Below are positions 50,257 through 60,692 of a stretch of 64,000 nt of DNA, in pieces. Source of the stretch: an uncultured Lachnospiraceae bacterium (lineage in GTDB: Bacteria > Bacillota > Clostridia > Lachnospirales > Lachnospiraceae); contig CANQPJ010000009.1 in assembly GCA_947625755.1 (NCBI GenBank), positions 1 through 64,000 on the forward strand. The letters are read 5' to 3'. Position numbers and translations under genes: made by a program. How positions within the stretch are numbered: position 1 is the first letter of the stretch; each line of letters opens with the position of its first letter. The notes below the pieces were generated by a model. It was not told the origin of the DNA and searched no databases. It saw only the letters and a list, made by a program, of their open reading frames with translations.

Positions 50257-51018
50257 TTACTTTTCATTTACGATTTCCCTTGCAAGTTTTTCATAGGCAA
50301 CAGCTCCTGAAGATTTGCTATCATACATATGTATCGGCAGACCATAACTTGGTGCTTCTGCTAATCTTACATTTCTTGGAATAACTGTATCATATACTTT
50401 TATCTGAATATTTTCTTTTACATTTTCCATTACTTCATTAGAAAGATTCGTTCTGGAATCATACATTGTAAATACAATTCCATCTATTACCAATTTATCA
50501 TTTAATCTTTCCTGTATTAAATTAATCGTATGAATTAACTGTGATAAACCTTCCAAGGCATAATATTCACACTGAATAGGTACAATAACCGAATCCGATG
50601 CAGTTAAAGCATTTACTGTTAAAACATTCAAAGACGGTGGACAGTCAATAATTATATATTCATACAAATCTTTTATCTTTTCCAGTATTTCCTTTAAAAT
50701 AAATTCCCGGTTCTCAACTCCAATCAAATCTATTTCTGCACCTGACAGATTTACATTAGATGGTAGAACATTTAAATTATCGACACTGCTTTTTGTTAAA
50801 CATTCTGAAATTGTACATTCTTCCAAAAATAATTCATAAATTGTATTTTCAATATTATTTTTAATAATACCTACACCGCTTGTCGCATTGCCCTGAGGAT
50901 CAATATCAACAAGCAGAACCTTTTTTCCTAATTCTGCCAGACAGGAAGCAAGATTTATTGCTGTTGTGGTTTTCCCTACGCCGCCTTTTTGGTTGGCTAT
51001 AGCAATTATTTTTCCCAT
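50257..51018 (-). CDS. parA: Chromosome partition ATPase ParA (Soj)
   Basis: The start at 51018 gives 253 residues beginning [23 protein letters not shown], the deviant Walker A of the ParA/MinD family; the frame is open further upstream but without family similarity. Walker B is [11 protein letters not shown]. '[17 protein letters not shown]' is also typical. The ribosome site is weak (GATGG). It acts with ParB in origin segregation and in control of DnaA. One parS lies 121 bases upstream. Confidence 0.95.
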   Translation of the reverse strand: MGKIIAIANQKGGVGKTTTAINLASCLAELGKKVLLVDIDPQGNATSGVGIIKNNIENTIYELFLEECTISECLTKSSVDNLNVLPSNVNLSGAEIDLIGVENREFILKEILEKIKDLYEYIIIDCPPSLNVLTVNALTASDSVIVPIQCEYYALEGLSQLIHTINLIQERLNDKLVIDGIVFTMYDSRTNLSNEVMENVKENIQIKVYDTVIPRNVRLAEAPSYGLPIHMYDSKSSGAVAYEKLAREIVNEK

Positions 51019-51138
51019 TCTTATACCATCATTAGTATCCTCTACTAATCCCTTTCCAATTCCATTATTATAAAATCCCCGTTTGTTCATTCTACCACAA
51101 TACAATATTCATTTCCACTAAAATATTATACAGATGAA

Positions 51139-51154
51139 TGTTTCACGTGAAACA
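51139..51154. other. parS: parS centromere site 1
   Basis: TGTTTCACGTGAAACA is a perfect 16-base palindrome identical to the consensus bacterial parS. It lies upstream of parA. Confidence 0.95.
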
Positions 51155-51205
51155 AAAAAGTACATAACTATTATCTTTATTGATTGTAGTTATGTACTTG
51201 CTCAT

Positions 51206-51670
51206 TCATTTCAACAAGCGGATTATTTCATCCAGTTCTATTTTTACTCTGTTGGAATCTACGGAAACTATATCTTTGCAAAAGTTTAATTTTTCAATTA
51301 TTTTGTCATCGTATTTTTTGTCATTATCAAATGGTGTTTCACGTGAAACATTATTTGATTGCTCTATACACTTCTCTACTATTGATAATTCCTCCTGCAA
51401 ATCAGCTAACTTTTGTTCTATCGACTCATTTTCTGTTAAATATGCTGAAATGTGAACTTCCAGCTCGTTTATCTCCTGATTTTTAAATCCGGTGTCTTCC
51501 CTTGCTTTAACAGAAAACATCTCTGATGCTTCGTCGAACATAGAATCTATTTCTTCTATTTTGTTTTTTGATTCAACAATAGCTATCATGTTATGGTCTA
51601 ATTTGTCCTGATATTCTTTTATTCTTTTTTTCAAAATATTTTTTCTTTTCGTTAAATATTCCGTTAGCAT
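51206..51670 (-). CDS. Coiled-coil protein of unknown function between rsmG and parA
   Basis: A 154-residue protein with GGAGAAAAG before the ATG. It is mostly a coiled coil (KRKNILKKRIKEYQDKLDHNMIAIVESKNKIEEIDSMFDEA-like, about 5-105), then a linker and a short helical end (VKIELDEIIRLLK). It lies within the partition locus, and its linker residues NVSRET are encoded by a parS site at 51335. No family is recognised. The position hints at a role near the origin, but the linker may be shaped by the DNA site alone. Confidence 0.65.
   Translation of the reverse strand: MLTEYLTKRKNILKKRIKEYQDKLDHNMIAIVESKNKIEEIDSMFDEASEMFSVKAREDTGFKNQEINELEVHISAYLTENESIEQKLADLQEELSIVEKCIEQSNNVSRETPFDNDKKYDDKIIEKLNFCKDIVSVDSNRVKIELDEIIRLLK
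51335..51350. other. parS: parS centromere site 2, inside a coding region
   Basis: A second perfect TGTTTCACGTGAAACA, 196 bases from the first, lies inside the coiled-coil gene at 51206-51670. Confidence 0.95.
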
Positions 51671-51727
51671 CTTTTCTCCTGTTAGTCTACTATAAAATGT
51701 AAGTTTTTTGTTTGTAGAAACTAATTT

Positions 51728-52447
51728 TTATTTTATTGGTTTTTTTAAAGGAATCCCTGCCTTGCGGGGATATTTATCCGGTGTCTTCTTTATTTTATCA
51801 ATAATTATAAAACTTCGATTAATTTCTGTAAATGGCAATTTCACTAACTTGTTTGCTTTAATTTTTCCACCCAAAATGTCAATGGCTTTTTCTGCTTCTA
51901 TTTTTTCTTCTGTGCTAAACTGTGATTTATAACTAACAAAACGCCCTCCTTCTAAAATAAAGGGAACACAGTATTCGCAAAGTGTAGACAGATTTGCCAC
52001 AGCTCTTGAAACACACAGTTCGAATTTCTCTCTATAATCTTCTTTTTTTCCAAAATCCTCTGCCCGTCCGTGAACAGTCGTAATGTTTTTTAGTTCTAAT
52101 TCTTTGATGACATCATTTAGAAAATCTAATCTTTTATTTAATGAGTCAAGCAAGGTCACTTTCAGGTGTGGAAACATTATTTTTATTGGAATCCCCGGAA
52201 AACCTGCGCCTGTTCCTATATCTATCATTGTTTTGTATTCATTGATAGGAATAACTTTTACCACTAATAAACTATCAATATAATGTTTTATCACTACTTC
52301 GTCAAAATCGGTGATAGAAGTAAGATTCATAACTTTATTTTTCTCAACAAGCATTTCATAATATCTGCAAAACTGTTCTATCTGTATATCCGAGATTTCC
52401 AATCCCAGTTCTTTTATGCCATTTATCAATAAATCTTTTCCATGCAT
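51728..52447 (-). CDS. rsmG: 16S rRNA (guanine-527-N7)-methyltransferase
   Basis: A 239-residue methyltransferase (formerly GidB). The SAM motif is MIDIGTGAGFPGIPIKIMFP, with 'VTLLDSLNKRLDFLN' and 'VSRAVANLSTLCEY' downstream, all typical. GGCGGAGAG precedes its ATG. It lies in the classic order mnmE-mnmG-rsmG-par near the origin. Length is normal. Confidence 0.96.
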   Translation of the reverse strand: MHGKDLLINGIKELGLEISDIQIEQFCRYYEMLVEKNKVMNLTSITDFDEVVIKHYIDSLLVVKVIPINEYKTMIDIGTGAGFPGIPIKIMFPHLKVTLLDSLNKRLDFLNDVIKELELKNITTVHGRAEDFGKKEDYREKFELCVSRAVANLSTLCEYCVPFILEGGRFVSYKSQFSTEEKIEAEKAIDILGGKIKANKLVKLPFTEINRSFIIIDKIKKTPDKYPRKAGIPLKKPIK

Positions 52448-52492
52448 AATATTTTTCTCTCCGCCATATCTTTTATGCTGCAGTTTTTCCTC

Positions 52493-54373
52493 TTATCTGC
52501 TCCTGTGCTGTTCCATGTAAATCAACAAGACAGATATATCTGCCGGCGATACACCGGATATTCTGGAAGCCTGCCCAATACTAACAGGTTTATAAAATTC
52601 TAATTTCTGCATTGCTTCTTTTCTTAAACTGTTTACCTTTGAATAATCAAAATTTTCCGGTATCTTTTTGTTCTCTAATTTTTTAAAATTTTTTACCTGT
52701 TTTTTCTGCCTTTCAATATAACCATGATATTTGATATTGATATTTACCTGTTCACATACATCATAAGACAGCTGTGGTCTTTCCTTATCCAGCGTTGCAA
52801 TCTTATCATAATCCAGCTCCGGTCTTCTGATTAATTCTGCAAGTGTTGTCGCTGTTTTCAGTGGAGTGCTGCCAAGACTTATCAAAAATTCCTGATTTTC
52901 TTTTGCGGCGCCAATCCTATAATTTTCCAACCGCTCTATTTCTTTTTCAATGAGCTTTTCCTTTTGACATATATAGTCATATCTTTCTTTAGATACCAGT
53001 CCTACTTCGTATCCTATTTTTGACAGTCTTAAATCTGCATTATCCTGTCTCAATAACAATCGATATTCTGATCTGGAAGTCATCATTCTATATGGTTCAT
53101 GGCTTTCTTTGGTAACAAGATCATCAATCAGCACACCGATATATGCTTGGGAACGGTCTAAAACAACAGACTCTTTTCCTTCTACAAATCTTGCGGCATT
53201 GATTCCGGCAATCAGCCCCTGTGCTGCTGCTTCTTCATATCCGGAGCTTCCATTAAACTGCCCTGCGCTGAATAATCCTTTAATTGTTTTAAATTCAAGA
53301 TTTGGCAATAGTTGTCCGTATTCTATACAATCATACTCTATGGCATATGCATTTCTGACAATCTTTACATTTTCCAGTCCCGGTACTGTGTGATACATTG
53401 CATCCTGTACATCTTCCGGCAAAGACGATGACATGCCGCCTAAATACATTTCATTTGTATAAAGCCCTTCCGGTTCAATAAATACCTGATGCCTGTCTTT
53501 ATCTGCAAACTTTACAACTTTATCTTCTATTGACGGACAATATCTTGGTCCAGTCCCTTCAATCATTCCTGAAAATAAAGGTGAACGGTCAATATTTTCT
53601 TTTATAATTTCATGCGTTTTTTCATTCGTATATGTAAGCCAGCAGGATACCTGTTCCTTCTGTATCTCCTCCGGATTTGTAGAGAATGAGAACGGTATTA
53701 TCTTCTCATCTCCAAACTGCTCTTCCATTTTACTGAAATCAATTGTTCTTTTATCTACTCTGGCTGGCGTACCTGTCTTAAATCTTCTCATTTTAATTCC
53801 GTTTTTTATTAGAGAATCCGTCAAATAATTTGCTGCCATTAACCCGTTTGGTCCTGTGTATTCACAAACATCTCCATAAATACATTTTGCCTTCAGATAA
53901 ACGCCGGTTGCTAATACAACTGCCTTTGCAAAGTATGTCGCTCCTGAAACGGTCTTTACACCTTTTATAATACCATCTTCCACAATTAATTCAGAAACTT
54001 CTCCCTGCTTAATCGTAAGATTTTCTGTATTTTCCAAAGTCCTTCGCATCTCTCTGGTATAGTCCTGCTTATCTGCCTGTGCCCGCAATGAATGAACAGC
54101 AGGACCTTTTGACTTATTGAGCATTTTTGATTGAATAAATGTCTTATCAATATTTTTTCCCATTTCTCCGCCTAGAGCATCTACTTCACGGACAAGATGT
54201 CCTTTAGAGGTTCCACCTATATTGGGGTTACATGGCATGAGAGCAATACTATCAACACTTACTGTAAAAACAATCGTATCAAATCCAAGTCTGGCAGAAG
54301 CTAATGCCGCTTCGCATCCTGCATGACCTGCACCTATTATTACTACATCATAATTTTTTTCAATCTTTAACAT
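52493..54373 (-). CDS. mnmG: tRNA uridine-5-carboxymethylaminomethyl modification enzyme MnmG
   Basis: The ATG at 54373 gives 626 residues, the usual length; a longer frame would overlap mnmE. FAD is bound by [16 protein letters not shown] near the start. '[29 protein letters not shown]' and '[14 protein letters not shown]' are family signatures, and the C-terminal helical domain binds MnmE. With MnmE it modifies the wobble uridine of several tRNAs. It lies 37 bases after mnmE. Confidence 0.96.
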   Translation of the reverse strand: MLKIEKNYDVVIIGAGHAGCEAALASARLGFDTIVFTVSVDSIALMPCNPNIGGTSKGHLVREVDALGGEMGKNIDKTFIQSKMLNKSKGPAVHSLRAQADKQDYTREMRRTLENTENLTIKQGEVSELIVEDGIIKGVKTVSGATYFAKAVVLATGVYLKAKCIYGDVCEYTGPNGLMAANYLTDSLIKNGIKMRRFKTGTPARVDKRTIDFSKMEEQFGDEKIIPFSFSTNPEEIQKEQVSCWLTYTNEKTHEIIKENIDRSPLFSGMIEGTGPRYCPSIEDKVVKFADKDRHQVFIEPEGLYTNEMYLGGMSSSLPEDVQDAMYHTVPGLENVKIVRNAYAIEYDCIEYGQLLPNLEFKTIKGLFSAGQFNGSSGYEEAAAQGLIAGINAARFVEGKESVVLDRSQAYIGVLIDDLVTKESHEPYRMMTSRSEYRLLLRQDNADLRLSKIGYEVGLVSKERYDYICQKEKLIEKEIERLENYRIGAAKENQEFLISLGSTPLKTATTLAELIRRPELDYDKIATLDKERPQLSYDVCEQVNINIKYHGYIERQKKQVKNFKKLENKKIPENFDYSKVNSLRKEAMQKLEFYKPVSIGQASRISGVSPADISVLLIYMEQHRSR

Positions 54374-54410
54374 CTCAATATTTACTCCATTAATAGTGAA
54401 TAATTCATTT

Positions 54411-55790
54411 TTATTTTCCCATACAGAACTTGGAAAAAATCTCATTAACCAAATCTTCTTCCACACTCTCTCCAATAATTAATCCAAGCTGTTCATAAGC
54501 ATCCATCAAATCAATAGAATAGAAATCCTCCGGCATCATTGCTTCCACAGATTCCTTTACTTTTAATAAACTGTGATAAGCATTTTCCAAGGCTTCCTTG
54601 TGTCTTGCATTGGTAATATATATCTGGTCATTATAAGTAACTTTTCCTGAAAAAAACATATCTCTGATTTTATTTTCCAGTTTGTCCATTCCTATACCCT
54701 GTTTTGCAGAAAATTCTATAATATCTTCTGCAGGCAAATCTTTTATTTTACTTAAATCAGCAATGATTTCTACATCTGATTTGTTTAGTAAAACAATAAA
54801 TTGCTTATCTTTGATCAACTGAATAATTTCTAAATCATTTTCGTCAATCTCTTTTGAACCGTCAATGACATAAATAATTAAATCTGCATCATTCGCTGTT
54901 TCTTTCGCCTTGTTGACACCAATCTGCTCAACTATATCCTCTGTATTTCTGATTCCTGCAGTATCAATTATTTTAAGAGATAATCCATTTAAGTTAATAT
55001 TTTCCTCTAATACATCTCTGGTTGTACCTTCAATATCTGTTACAATCGCACGTTCTTCCCCCAGCATAAGATTTAAAAGAGAAGATTTTCCGGCATTGGG
55101 TTTTCCTAAAATTACTGTATTAATTCCTTCTTTCATCCTTCTGCCATTATCAAAGGTATCTAATAATTGTTTAATTTTAAAAATATTATTCTGCAGCATA
55201 CCAGAGATTTCATCATGGTACCCATCTAAACTGATATGTTCCGGATCATCCAGCGCTGATTCAATAAAAGCAATGTGATAGAGGACGTCACTTCGGATTT
55301 CCTTTATTTTGTCAGAGACTCCTCCCTTTAGCTGCGCCATGGAACTTTTGAGCGCAAAATCATTACTTGATTGAATAACATCCATAACAGCCTCTGCCTG
55401 GGATAAATCCAATCTTCCATTTAAAAAAGCTCTTTTTGTAAATTCTCCGGGAGCTGCTGCCTTTGCGCCATTTTTTATTACGAGTTCTAATACCTTTTGT
55501 AATATCAGCATTCCACCGTGGCAATCAATTTCTACTGTATCTTCCCCTGTATATGAATGAGGTTTTTTCATAACAAGCACAAGCACCTGGTCGATTGTTT
55601 TTTCATCATCTACAATATATCCATAATGAACAGTATGACTTTTTACATCACACAATTTTTTTTCTTTTTTATCTGACTTAAATATTTTATCCACGATTTC
55701 AACTGATTCATCACCACTAATTCTGATAATCCCTATACCGGAATTTCCGGCAGAAGTAGAAATCGCCGCGATTGTATCTGTAACTTTCAT
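54411..55790 (-). CDS. mnmE: tRNA modification GTPase MnmE
   Basis: The ATG at 55790 follows AAAAGG and gives 459 residues. The N-terminal folate-binding domain (1-120) begins [22 protein letters not shown]. The G domain (about 215-375) has [20 protein letters not shown] and NKSD. The C-terminus ends FCMGK, with the conserved Cys of the C-x-GK motif. It works with MnmG at the wobble position of tRNA. Confidence 0.96.
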   Translation of the reverse strand: MKVTDTIAAISTSAGNSGIGIIRISGDESVEIVDKIFKSDKKEKKLCDVKSHTVHYGYIVDDEKTIDQVLVLVMKKPHSYTGEDTVEIDCHGGMLILQKVLELVIKNGAKAAAPGEFTKRAFLNGRLDLSQAEAVMDVIQSSNDFALKSSMAQLKGGVSDKIKEIRSDVLYHIAFIESALDDPEHISLDGYHDEISGMLQNNIFKIKQLLDTFDNGRRMKEGINTVILGKPNAGKSSLLNLMLGEERAIVTDIEGTTRDVLEENINLNGLSLKIIDTAGIRNTEDIVEQIGVNKAKETANDADLIIYVIDGSKEIDENDLEIIQLIKDKQFIVLLNKSDVEIIADLSKIKDLPAEDIIEFSAKQGIGMDKLENKIRDMFFSGKVTYNDQIYITNARHKEALENAYHSLLKVKESVEAMMPEDFYSIDLMDAYEQLGLIIGESVEEDLVNEIFSKFCMGK

Positions 55791-55880
55791 AAGACACCTT
55801 TTCAATTACATTTTATATTACTTTTACAAAGCATAATATTCTAACATAAAAGTATACCATAATCATTCAAAAAATAAAAT

Positions 55881-55922
55881 AAAAAGCACATTTGATATTA
55901 GATTACTCAATGTGCTTTTTAT
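55881..55922. terminator. Terminator between jag and mnmE
   Basis: AAAAAGCACATT and AATGTGCTTTTT form a 12-base stem; T-rich or A-rich flanks are on both sides. It most likely ends the yidC-jag operon. Confidence 0.8.
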
Positions 55923-56007
55923 TCTTATAAATATTTAATTCATAAAAATGAGAGTCTTCTTTATATTCACTCTCCATCACCAACATTTTTCAAATTCCGG
56001 TGCGATT

Positions 56008-56637
56008 TTATTTTTTTAATAAAACAACCACATGTCTATATGGTTCTTCTCCTTCACTCTTTGTCGTACAGAATTTATCGTTCTGAAGCGCAGAATGAAT
56101 AATTCTTCTCTCGTAAGGATTCATTGGTTCTAAAGCTACAGGTTTTTTAATTCTCTTTACTTTAAGAGATATATTTTTTGCAAGATTTTCCAAAGTTGCT
56201 TTTCTTCTCTCTCTGTAGTTTTCAGTATCTAATTTTATTCTATTAAACTTATCACTTTCTTTATTTACTACAAGGCTTACAAGATACTGTAATGAATCAA
56301 GAGTTTGTCCTCTCTTTCCAATAATAATGCCCATGTCATCGCCAATTACATTAATATTAATTGTATTTTCTTTTTCTCCTTCTTCTACCTGAACATCAAG
56401 TTTTACAGTAAGGTCCATTGCATCAAAAACTTTATTTAAAAAATCTACTGCAATTTCTTCCACGGATTCTTTTCTTTTTGCCTTAATTACTGCCGGTTTA
56501 CTGCCAATTCCCAGAAAACCACTAGACCCTTTTTCAACTACTTCATAATCAAGCTGGTCTGCTGCAATTCCATAATCAACACATGCATTTGTTATTGCTT
56601 CATCTACATTCTTTCCTTCATATTCTTTATATTCCAT
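56008..56637 (-). CDS. jag: Jag/KhpB RNA-binding protein
   Basis: The ATG at 56637 follows GAGGTGG and gives 209 residues. In order: a Jag-N domain (YKEYEGKNVDEAITNAC...DYEVVEKGSSGFLGIGSKPAVIKAK), a KH domain (MGIIIGKRGQTLDSLQYLVSLVVN) and an R3H domain (RREATLENLA-like, ending MNPYERRIIHSALQ). It binds RNA and is linked to cell division and envelope control in other Gram-positives. It lies next to yidC, as usual. Confidence 0.94.
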   Translation of the reverse strand: MEYKEYEGKNVDEAITNACVDYGIAADQLDYEVVEKGSSGFLGIGSKPAVIKAKRKESVEEIAVDFLNKVFDAMDLTVKLDVQVEEGEKENTININVIGDDMGIIIGKRGQTLDSLQYLVSLVVNKESDKFNRIKLDTENYRERRKATLENLAKNISLKVKRIKKPVALEPMNPYERRIIHSALQNDKFCTTKSEGEEPYRHVVVLLKK

Positions 56638-56650
56638 AATTAATCCACCT

Positions 56651-57886
56651 CTATTTATTATTTCTATCATTATAATCTTTTACCATATTCGCTTTTGCTG
56701 CCAAAGAGCCTCTGCCGGCTGATTCTTTTGCTTTTCTGATTTTTTCTTCTTTTTCTTTGGCGGTCATTGTAGAACTGCCGGTAACATTTCTTGTATTTGT
56801 TTTAGATGCTTCCAAAACCTTTTCTCTGTAAATTCCTTGTTTTTCTTTACGCTTTTCAGCTTTTTGTGCAGCCTTTTCTCTATTTTCTTCTATAATATCA
56901 TTCACATCTACTTTTTGCATATAGAGATTAATAAATACCTGTTGAAGCATCATAATCAGAGAACCTGCCATCCAGTATAAACCTAAACCTGCTGATAAAA
57001 TCCAACACATATATACTGACATAAGCGGCATCATAATATTCATGATTTTCATTGAACCAGCCATTGGATTATCCTGACTGCCGGCTACTTTATTTAATTT
57101 TTGCGTAAGCTGTACACTTAACAACTGGAATAAACCTGCAAGAATTGGAATAGTTAAAGCAGCAATTATTGTAATCATTCCTGCATGAAACATTGCACTA
57201 GGCGACATACCTAAATTTAAACCAAAGAAATTATTTAAACTTTCTATTTTACTTGCAATTCCTTTGTCTGCCACAGCCAAAATATCACTTAATTCCGTAC
57301 CTTTTGTAAGTTTTACACTGCTGTTGGTTCTTGATGAATTCATTGCATCAATACAATTATTAATCTGCGTTGAAGACAATTTGCTTCCTGCCATTTTAAT
57401 ATTAAAAAACTGTTTCATCTGAGATGCATCCAGCCCATGTATAACTTTAATATATAAATTTTTTACCGGCTGAACATAAGCAGGAATATTCATGACAACC
57501 CGATACAATGCAAAAAGAATAGGCATCTGTATAATAAGCTGTAAACAACTTCCTGTAGGTGACGTTCCATACTTATCATATACCGCTCTAATTTCTTCCT
57601 GCTGTTGTAATTGTGACTGTTGGTCTTTTCTATCTTTATATTTTTTTTGTATTTCCTGTATTTCAGGCGTCATAACAGCATTTAATTTTGTAAACTTCTG
57701 CTGCTTAATTGTCATAGGAAGCATAAGCATTCTTACAACCAATGTAAATATAATAATGCAAAGTCCAATATTATAAATACCAAAGAATGCAAATCCATCA
57801 TAGATTATTTCAAGTATTTTTCCCAAAATCCAAGCAAATGGTTTTAAAATACCACCTGTTTGTGTGGCAATTATAAAATTTTCCAT
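56651..57886 (-). CDS. yidC: Membrane protein insertase YidC
   Basis: A 411-residue Oxa1/YidC/Alb3 insertase with AAAGGAGG before its ATG. Five hydrophobic segments are visible, with the family region 'MTIKQQKFTKLNAVMTPEIQEIQKKYKDR' after the second. The large loop (about 130-220) between segments is longer than in Bacillus. The C-terminal tail is basic and could contact the ribosome. The conserved helix-1 Arg is at 'TLVVRMLMLPMT'. It inserts proteins into the membrane with or without SecYEG. Confidence 0.95.
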   Translation of the reverse strand: MENFIIATQTGGILKPFAWILGKILEIIYDGFAFFGIYNIGLCIIIFTLVVRMLMLPMTIKQQKFTKLNAVMTPEIQEIQKKYKDRKDQQSQLQQQEEIRAVYDKYGTSPTGSCLQLIIQMPILFALYRVVMNIPAYVQPVKNLYIKVIHGLDASQMKQFFNIKMAGSKLSSTQINNCIDAMNSSRTNSSVKLTKGTELSDILAVADKGIASKIESLNNFFGLNLGMSPSAMFHAGMITIIAALTIPILAGLFQLLSVQLTQKLNKVAGSQDNPMAGSMKIMNIMMPLMSVYMCWILSAGLGLYWMAGSLIMMLQQVFINLYMQKVDVNDIIEENREKAAQKAEKRKEKQGIYREKVLEASKTNTRNVTGSSTMTAKEKEEKIRKAKESAGRGSLAAKANMVKDYNDRNNK

Positions 57887-57897
57887 TGAATCCTCCT

Positions 57898-58155
57898 TTA
57901 AGGAACAGGATCATATCCTCCTTTATGAAAATGATTACATCTTAAAATTCTTCTTATGGCAAGATAAGATCCTTTAAACGGTCCATATTTTTGTAAAGCC
58001 TCCAATGCATATTGAGAGCATGTTGGAATATATCTACATGAAGGTGTTCGTTTCATCGGAGAAATAAATTTTTTATAAAATTTAATCAATCCGATAAATA
58101 CAAAATTAATTCCTTTACTAAAAACTGAAAAAAATAATTTAACTTTCTTTATCAT
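57898..58155 (-). CDS. yidD: Membrane protein insertion efficiency factor YidD
   Basis: The ATG at 58155 gives 85 residues; an in-frame TTG nine bases upstream is less likely. '[60 protein letters not shown]' is the full family pattern (cited in part here as [11 protein letters not shown] and [14 protein letters not shown]). It lies between rnpA and yidC, as in most bacteria, and helps YidC function. Confidence 0.94.
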   Translation of the reverse strand: MIKKVKLFFSVFSKGINFVFIGLIKFYKKFISPMKRTPSCRYIPTCSQYALEALQKYGPFKGSYLAIRRILRCNHFHKGGYDPVP

Positions 58156-58195
58156 AATTTTCAACTCACAATTAATTGTTGGCTTTGTTTTCTAA

Positions 58196-58552
58196 TTAGT
58201 TACGAATTTTATCTTTTTTTATCAAGATATTCTGAATTTTACTCAAGTGCATTATTGCACTTTCTATTGTATGATAATTTTCGTCCCTAGCAGTGGTTTT
58301 CACTACTACGACTATGTCCAAACCACTATTGAACATATTACAATTTAGTCTGTAGCTTTCTCTAATTAAGCGGGTTAGGCGATGTCTTACTACACTATTT
58401 CCTACTTTTTTACTAACGGATATACCTAATCTGTTAATGCTTAAATTATTTGGCAGAACATACATTACTAAATATTTATTTGCTTTTATTTTTCCTTCTT
58501 TATATACTTTTTGAAATTCAATATTTTTTTTTAATGAAACATAATTTTTCAT
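58196..58552 (-). CDS. rnpA: Ribonuclease P protein component
   Basis: The ATG at 58552 follows GGAGAG and gives 118 residues. 'RLGISVSKKVGNSVVRHRLTRLIRESYRLN' includes the RNR-like signature (here NSVVRHRLTRLIRES), and the protein is strongly basic. It pairs with the RNase P RNA to mature tRNA 5' ends. The gene follows rpmH by 53 bases. Confidence 0.95.
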   Translation of the reverse strand: MKNYVSLKKNIEFQKVYKEGKIKANKYLVMYVLPNNLSINRLGISVSKKVGNSVVRHRLTRLIRESYRLNCNMFNSGLDIVVVVKTTARDENYHTIESAIMHLSKIQNILIKKDKIRN

Positions 58553-58605
58553 ATTTCTCTCCATTTGAATCAGTTATATAAAGAAAGGCCACATCGGAAT
58601 GTGAC

Positions 58606-58741
58606 CTAAGCTGACAATTTTTTTCTTCCTTTAGCTCTCCTGTTAGCAAGAACCTTTCTACCGCCTGCTGTACTCATTCTTTTTCTAAATCCATGAACTT
58701 TTGATCTCTGTCTTTTCTTTGGCTGAAATGTCATTTTCATA
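58606..58741 (-). CDS. rpmH: 50S ribosomal protein L34, apparently frameshifted
   Basis: The ATG at 58741 opens [20 protein letters not shown], the exact start of L34. The remaining [24 protein letters not shown] is encoded in the next frame. The two parts are separated by one extra A in a run of six (minus strand, around 58680-58685). As written, the frame reads 'KKNEYSRR' and stops early. The span is 136 bases instead of 135. Either the base is a sequencing or assembly error in a homopolymer, which is the most likely reason, or the gene is broken or read by slippage. AGGAGGTG lies before the start. Confidence 0.85.
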
Positions 58742-59276
58742 ATACGGCACCTCCTTTTCTGTTCTATAGTAAAACATCATTACAATTACCAAAATAAAAA
58801 TAATCGCAGTCAATTATTGATTAAACCACAAAATTAATATAATTTCAAGTATTTTTTATAATTATTTACAATAAGCAATTACAACTCTGTTATTTATATT
58901 TTTTATATTTTTACTGCCAAAATCATATTTGAGTTTACATATTATTTTCTTACTTTACATAAAGTTATCAACTAAATGTTAATAGCATGTTAATAACTTT
59001 ATTGATTTTAGTTCCATTTTATTATATTTCTTTATTTTATTTTTGGTTAATGTTAATAACTTGAATAATATTTTGTCATAATTTGTCATGTTTATGTTAA
59101 TTAATTTTCCGATAATTAATATTTTATGTTAATTAAATTTATTGCCAAATTTTTTCTATATATAATATTACTTTCTTCCTATTATAATATCTATTTTATA
59201 TTGAAAATCTGCCCGATTTGATGTATTATATTATTGTGTGGGCTTTTGTGCCTTTTACACTTTTTAGGAGGACACT
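58742..59276. other. oriC: Replication origin, left part (rpmH-dnaA spacer)
   Basis: This 535-base spacer is very AT-rich and holds no gene. It divides leftward from rightward genes. No canonical TTATCCACA box is present. Variants of TGTTAATAA (complement TTATTAACA) occur at 58977 (ending G), 58988 and 59051, with TGTTAATTA at 59095 and 59128 and TTATCAACT at 58965. These are proposed DnaA boxes. AT-rich runs at 59100-59200 could be the unwinding region. Confidence 0.8.
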
Positions 59277-60692
59277 ATGTTAGATGTTTTAGAAAAAAAA
59301 TGGCCTGAAATATTGGATTTTTTTAAAAAAGAATATGATATCCAAGATATAACCTTTGAAACTTTTATTTTACCCTTAAATATAAAGTCATACAAGGACA
59401 GAACTGTAAAATTAATTTTTACCGGAAAAAGTGGCAGCAGTGGTCTTCAATATATCAACAAAAGATATTTTGATTTTTTGAAAATTTCTATATCTATCGT
59501 TTTAGGAGAAGATATAGATTTAAAAATATTACTTCCGGGAGATTCATCTTTGGAAGAAGAAGAGGAAGAAGAAACATCTTCTGTTTCATCAATTAATTCA
59601 GAAGATATTATTTTAGAAAAAAGAATATTTGAGTCACATCTTGATAAAAAATATACTTTTGATTCCTTTGTTGTAGGAAATAATGCTGTCGCGCAGGCTA
59701 CATCTCTAGCGGTTGCAGATGCACCGGGAGAAGTACATAATCCTCTTTTTATTTATGGTGGCGTAGGTCTTGGCAAAACACATCTGATGCAGTCTATTGG
59801 AAACTATGTCTTAAAAGCAAACCCAAAGGCTAAAGTTCTATACACAACTACCGAATCTTTTACAAATGAAGTAATTGACTTACTGGGAAGACAAAAGAAA
59901 AATCAGGATGAAATTATTGAATTTAGAAATAAATACAGAAATGTAGATGTTTTATTGATAGATGATATTCAATTTATATCCGGAAAAGAAAGAACACAGG
60001 AAGAAATCTTTAATATTTTTAATGAATTATTTTTAAAACATAAACAGATTGTTTTTACATCAGACAGAAAACCAAATGAAATCGAAGATATTGCAGACAG
60101 GCTTACAACACGTTTTCAACAGGGAATTACTGTAGATATTCAAAGTCCTGATTATGAGACGCGCATGGCAATTCTAAAAAAACATGCTTTATCCCAGGGA
60201 ATCAATGTAACAGATGACAGGGAAGATTTTGATAATAATAATATTTTGGAAGCGCTTGACTATATTGCTACAAATTTTGTTACAAACGTAAGAGAATTAG
60301 AAGGCTCTCTAAATAATATTATTGCATTTTCAAAAATTAACAGAGTTCCTATTACAAAGAACTTTGCTATTGATACGTTAAAGGTAGATAATTCTGAAGA
60401 AAAAATAACATGTCAGACAATCATCAATATTGTTGCGGAACATTTTCAAATTACAGCAGCAGATATTTGTTCCAAAAAAAGAAGTAATGACATTGCCTTT
60501 CCAAGGCAGATTTGTATGTATCTGTGCAGAGTATATACTGATGAAAAATTAGAAACAATAGCAAAATACTTAAAAAAGAAAAATCATGCTACTGTCAGCT
60601 ATGGATATAATGAAATAAAAAAATCCATAGAAACAGATCCTTCCATAAAATCAACAATAGATATTTTAAAAAAGAAAATTAATCCTAATTAA
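59277..60692 (+). CDS. dnaA: Chromosomal replication initiator DnaA
   Basis: A 471-residue initiator. Domain I is at 1 to about 90; a Glu-rich linker (EEEEEE) forms domain II; the AAA+ domain (about 125-345) has GGVGLGKTHLMQS, VLLIDDIQFISGKE and a normal sensor region (DRLTTRFQQG). Domain IV (about 375-471) is the HTH. The usual DNA-reading signature 'GGRDHTTV' is KKKNHATV here, so Asp and the first Thr are changed to Asn and Ala. This may go with the variant boxes in the flanking spacers. TTAGGAGG precedes the ATG. Confidence 0.97.
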   Translation: MLDVLEKKWPEILDFFKKEYDIQDITFETFILPLNIKSYKDRTVKLIFTGKSGSSGLQYINKRYFDFLKISISIVLGEDIDLKILLPGDSSLEEEEEEETSSVSSINSEDIILEKRIFESHLDKKYTFDSFVVGNNAVAQATSLAVADAPGEVHNPLFIYGGVGLGKTHLMQSIGNYVLKANPKAKVLYTTTESFTNEVIDLLGRQKKNQDEIIEFRNKYRNVDVLLIDDIQFISGKERTQEEIFNIFNELFLKHKQIVFTSDRKPNEIEDIADRLTTRFQQGITVDIQSPDYETRMAILKKHALSQGINVTDDREDFDNNNILEALDYIATNFVTNVRELEGSLNNIIAFSKINRVPITKNFAIDTLKVDNSEEKITCQTIINIVAEHFQITAADICSKKRSNDIAFPRQICMYLCRVYTDEKLETIAKYLKKKNHATVSYGYNEIKKSIETDPSIKSTIDILKKKINPN

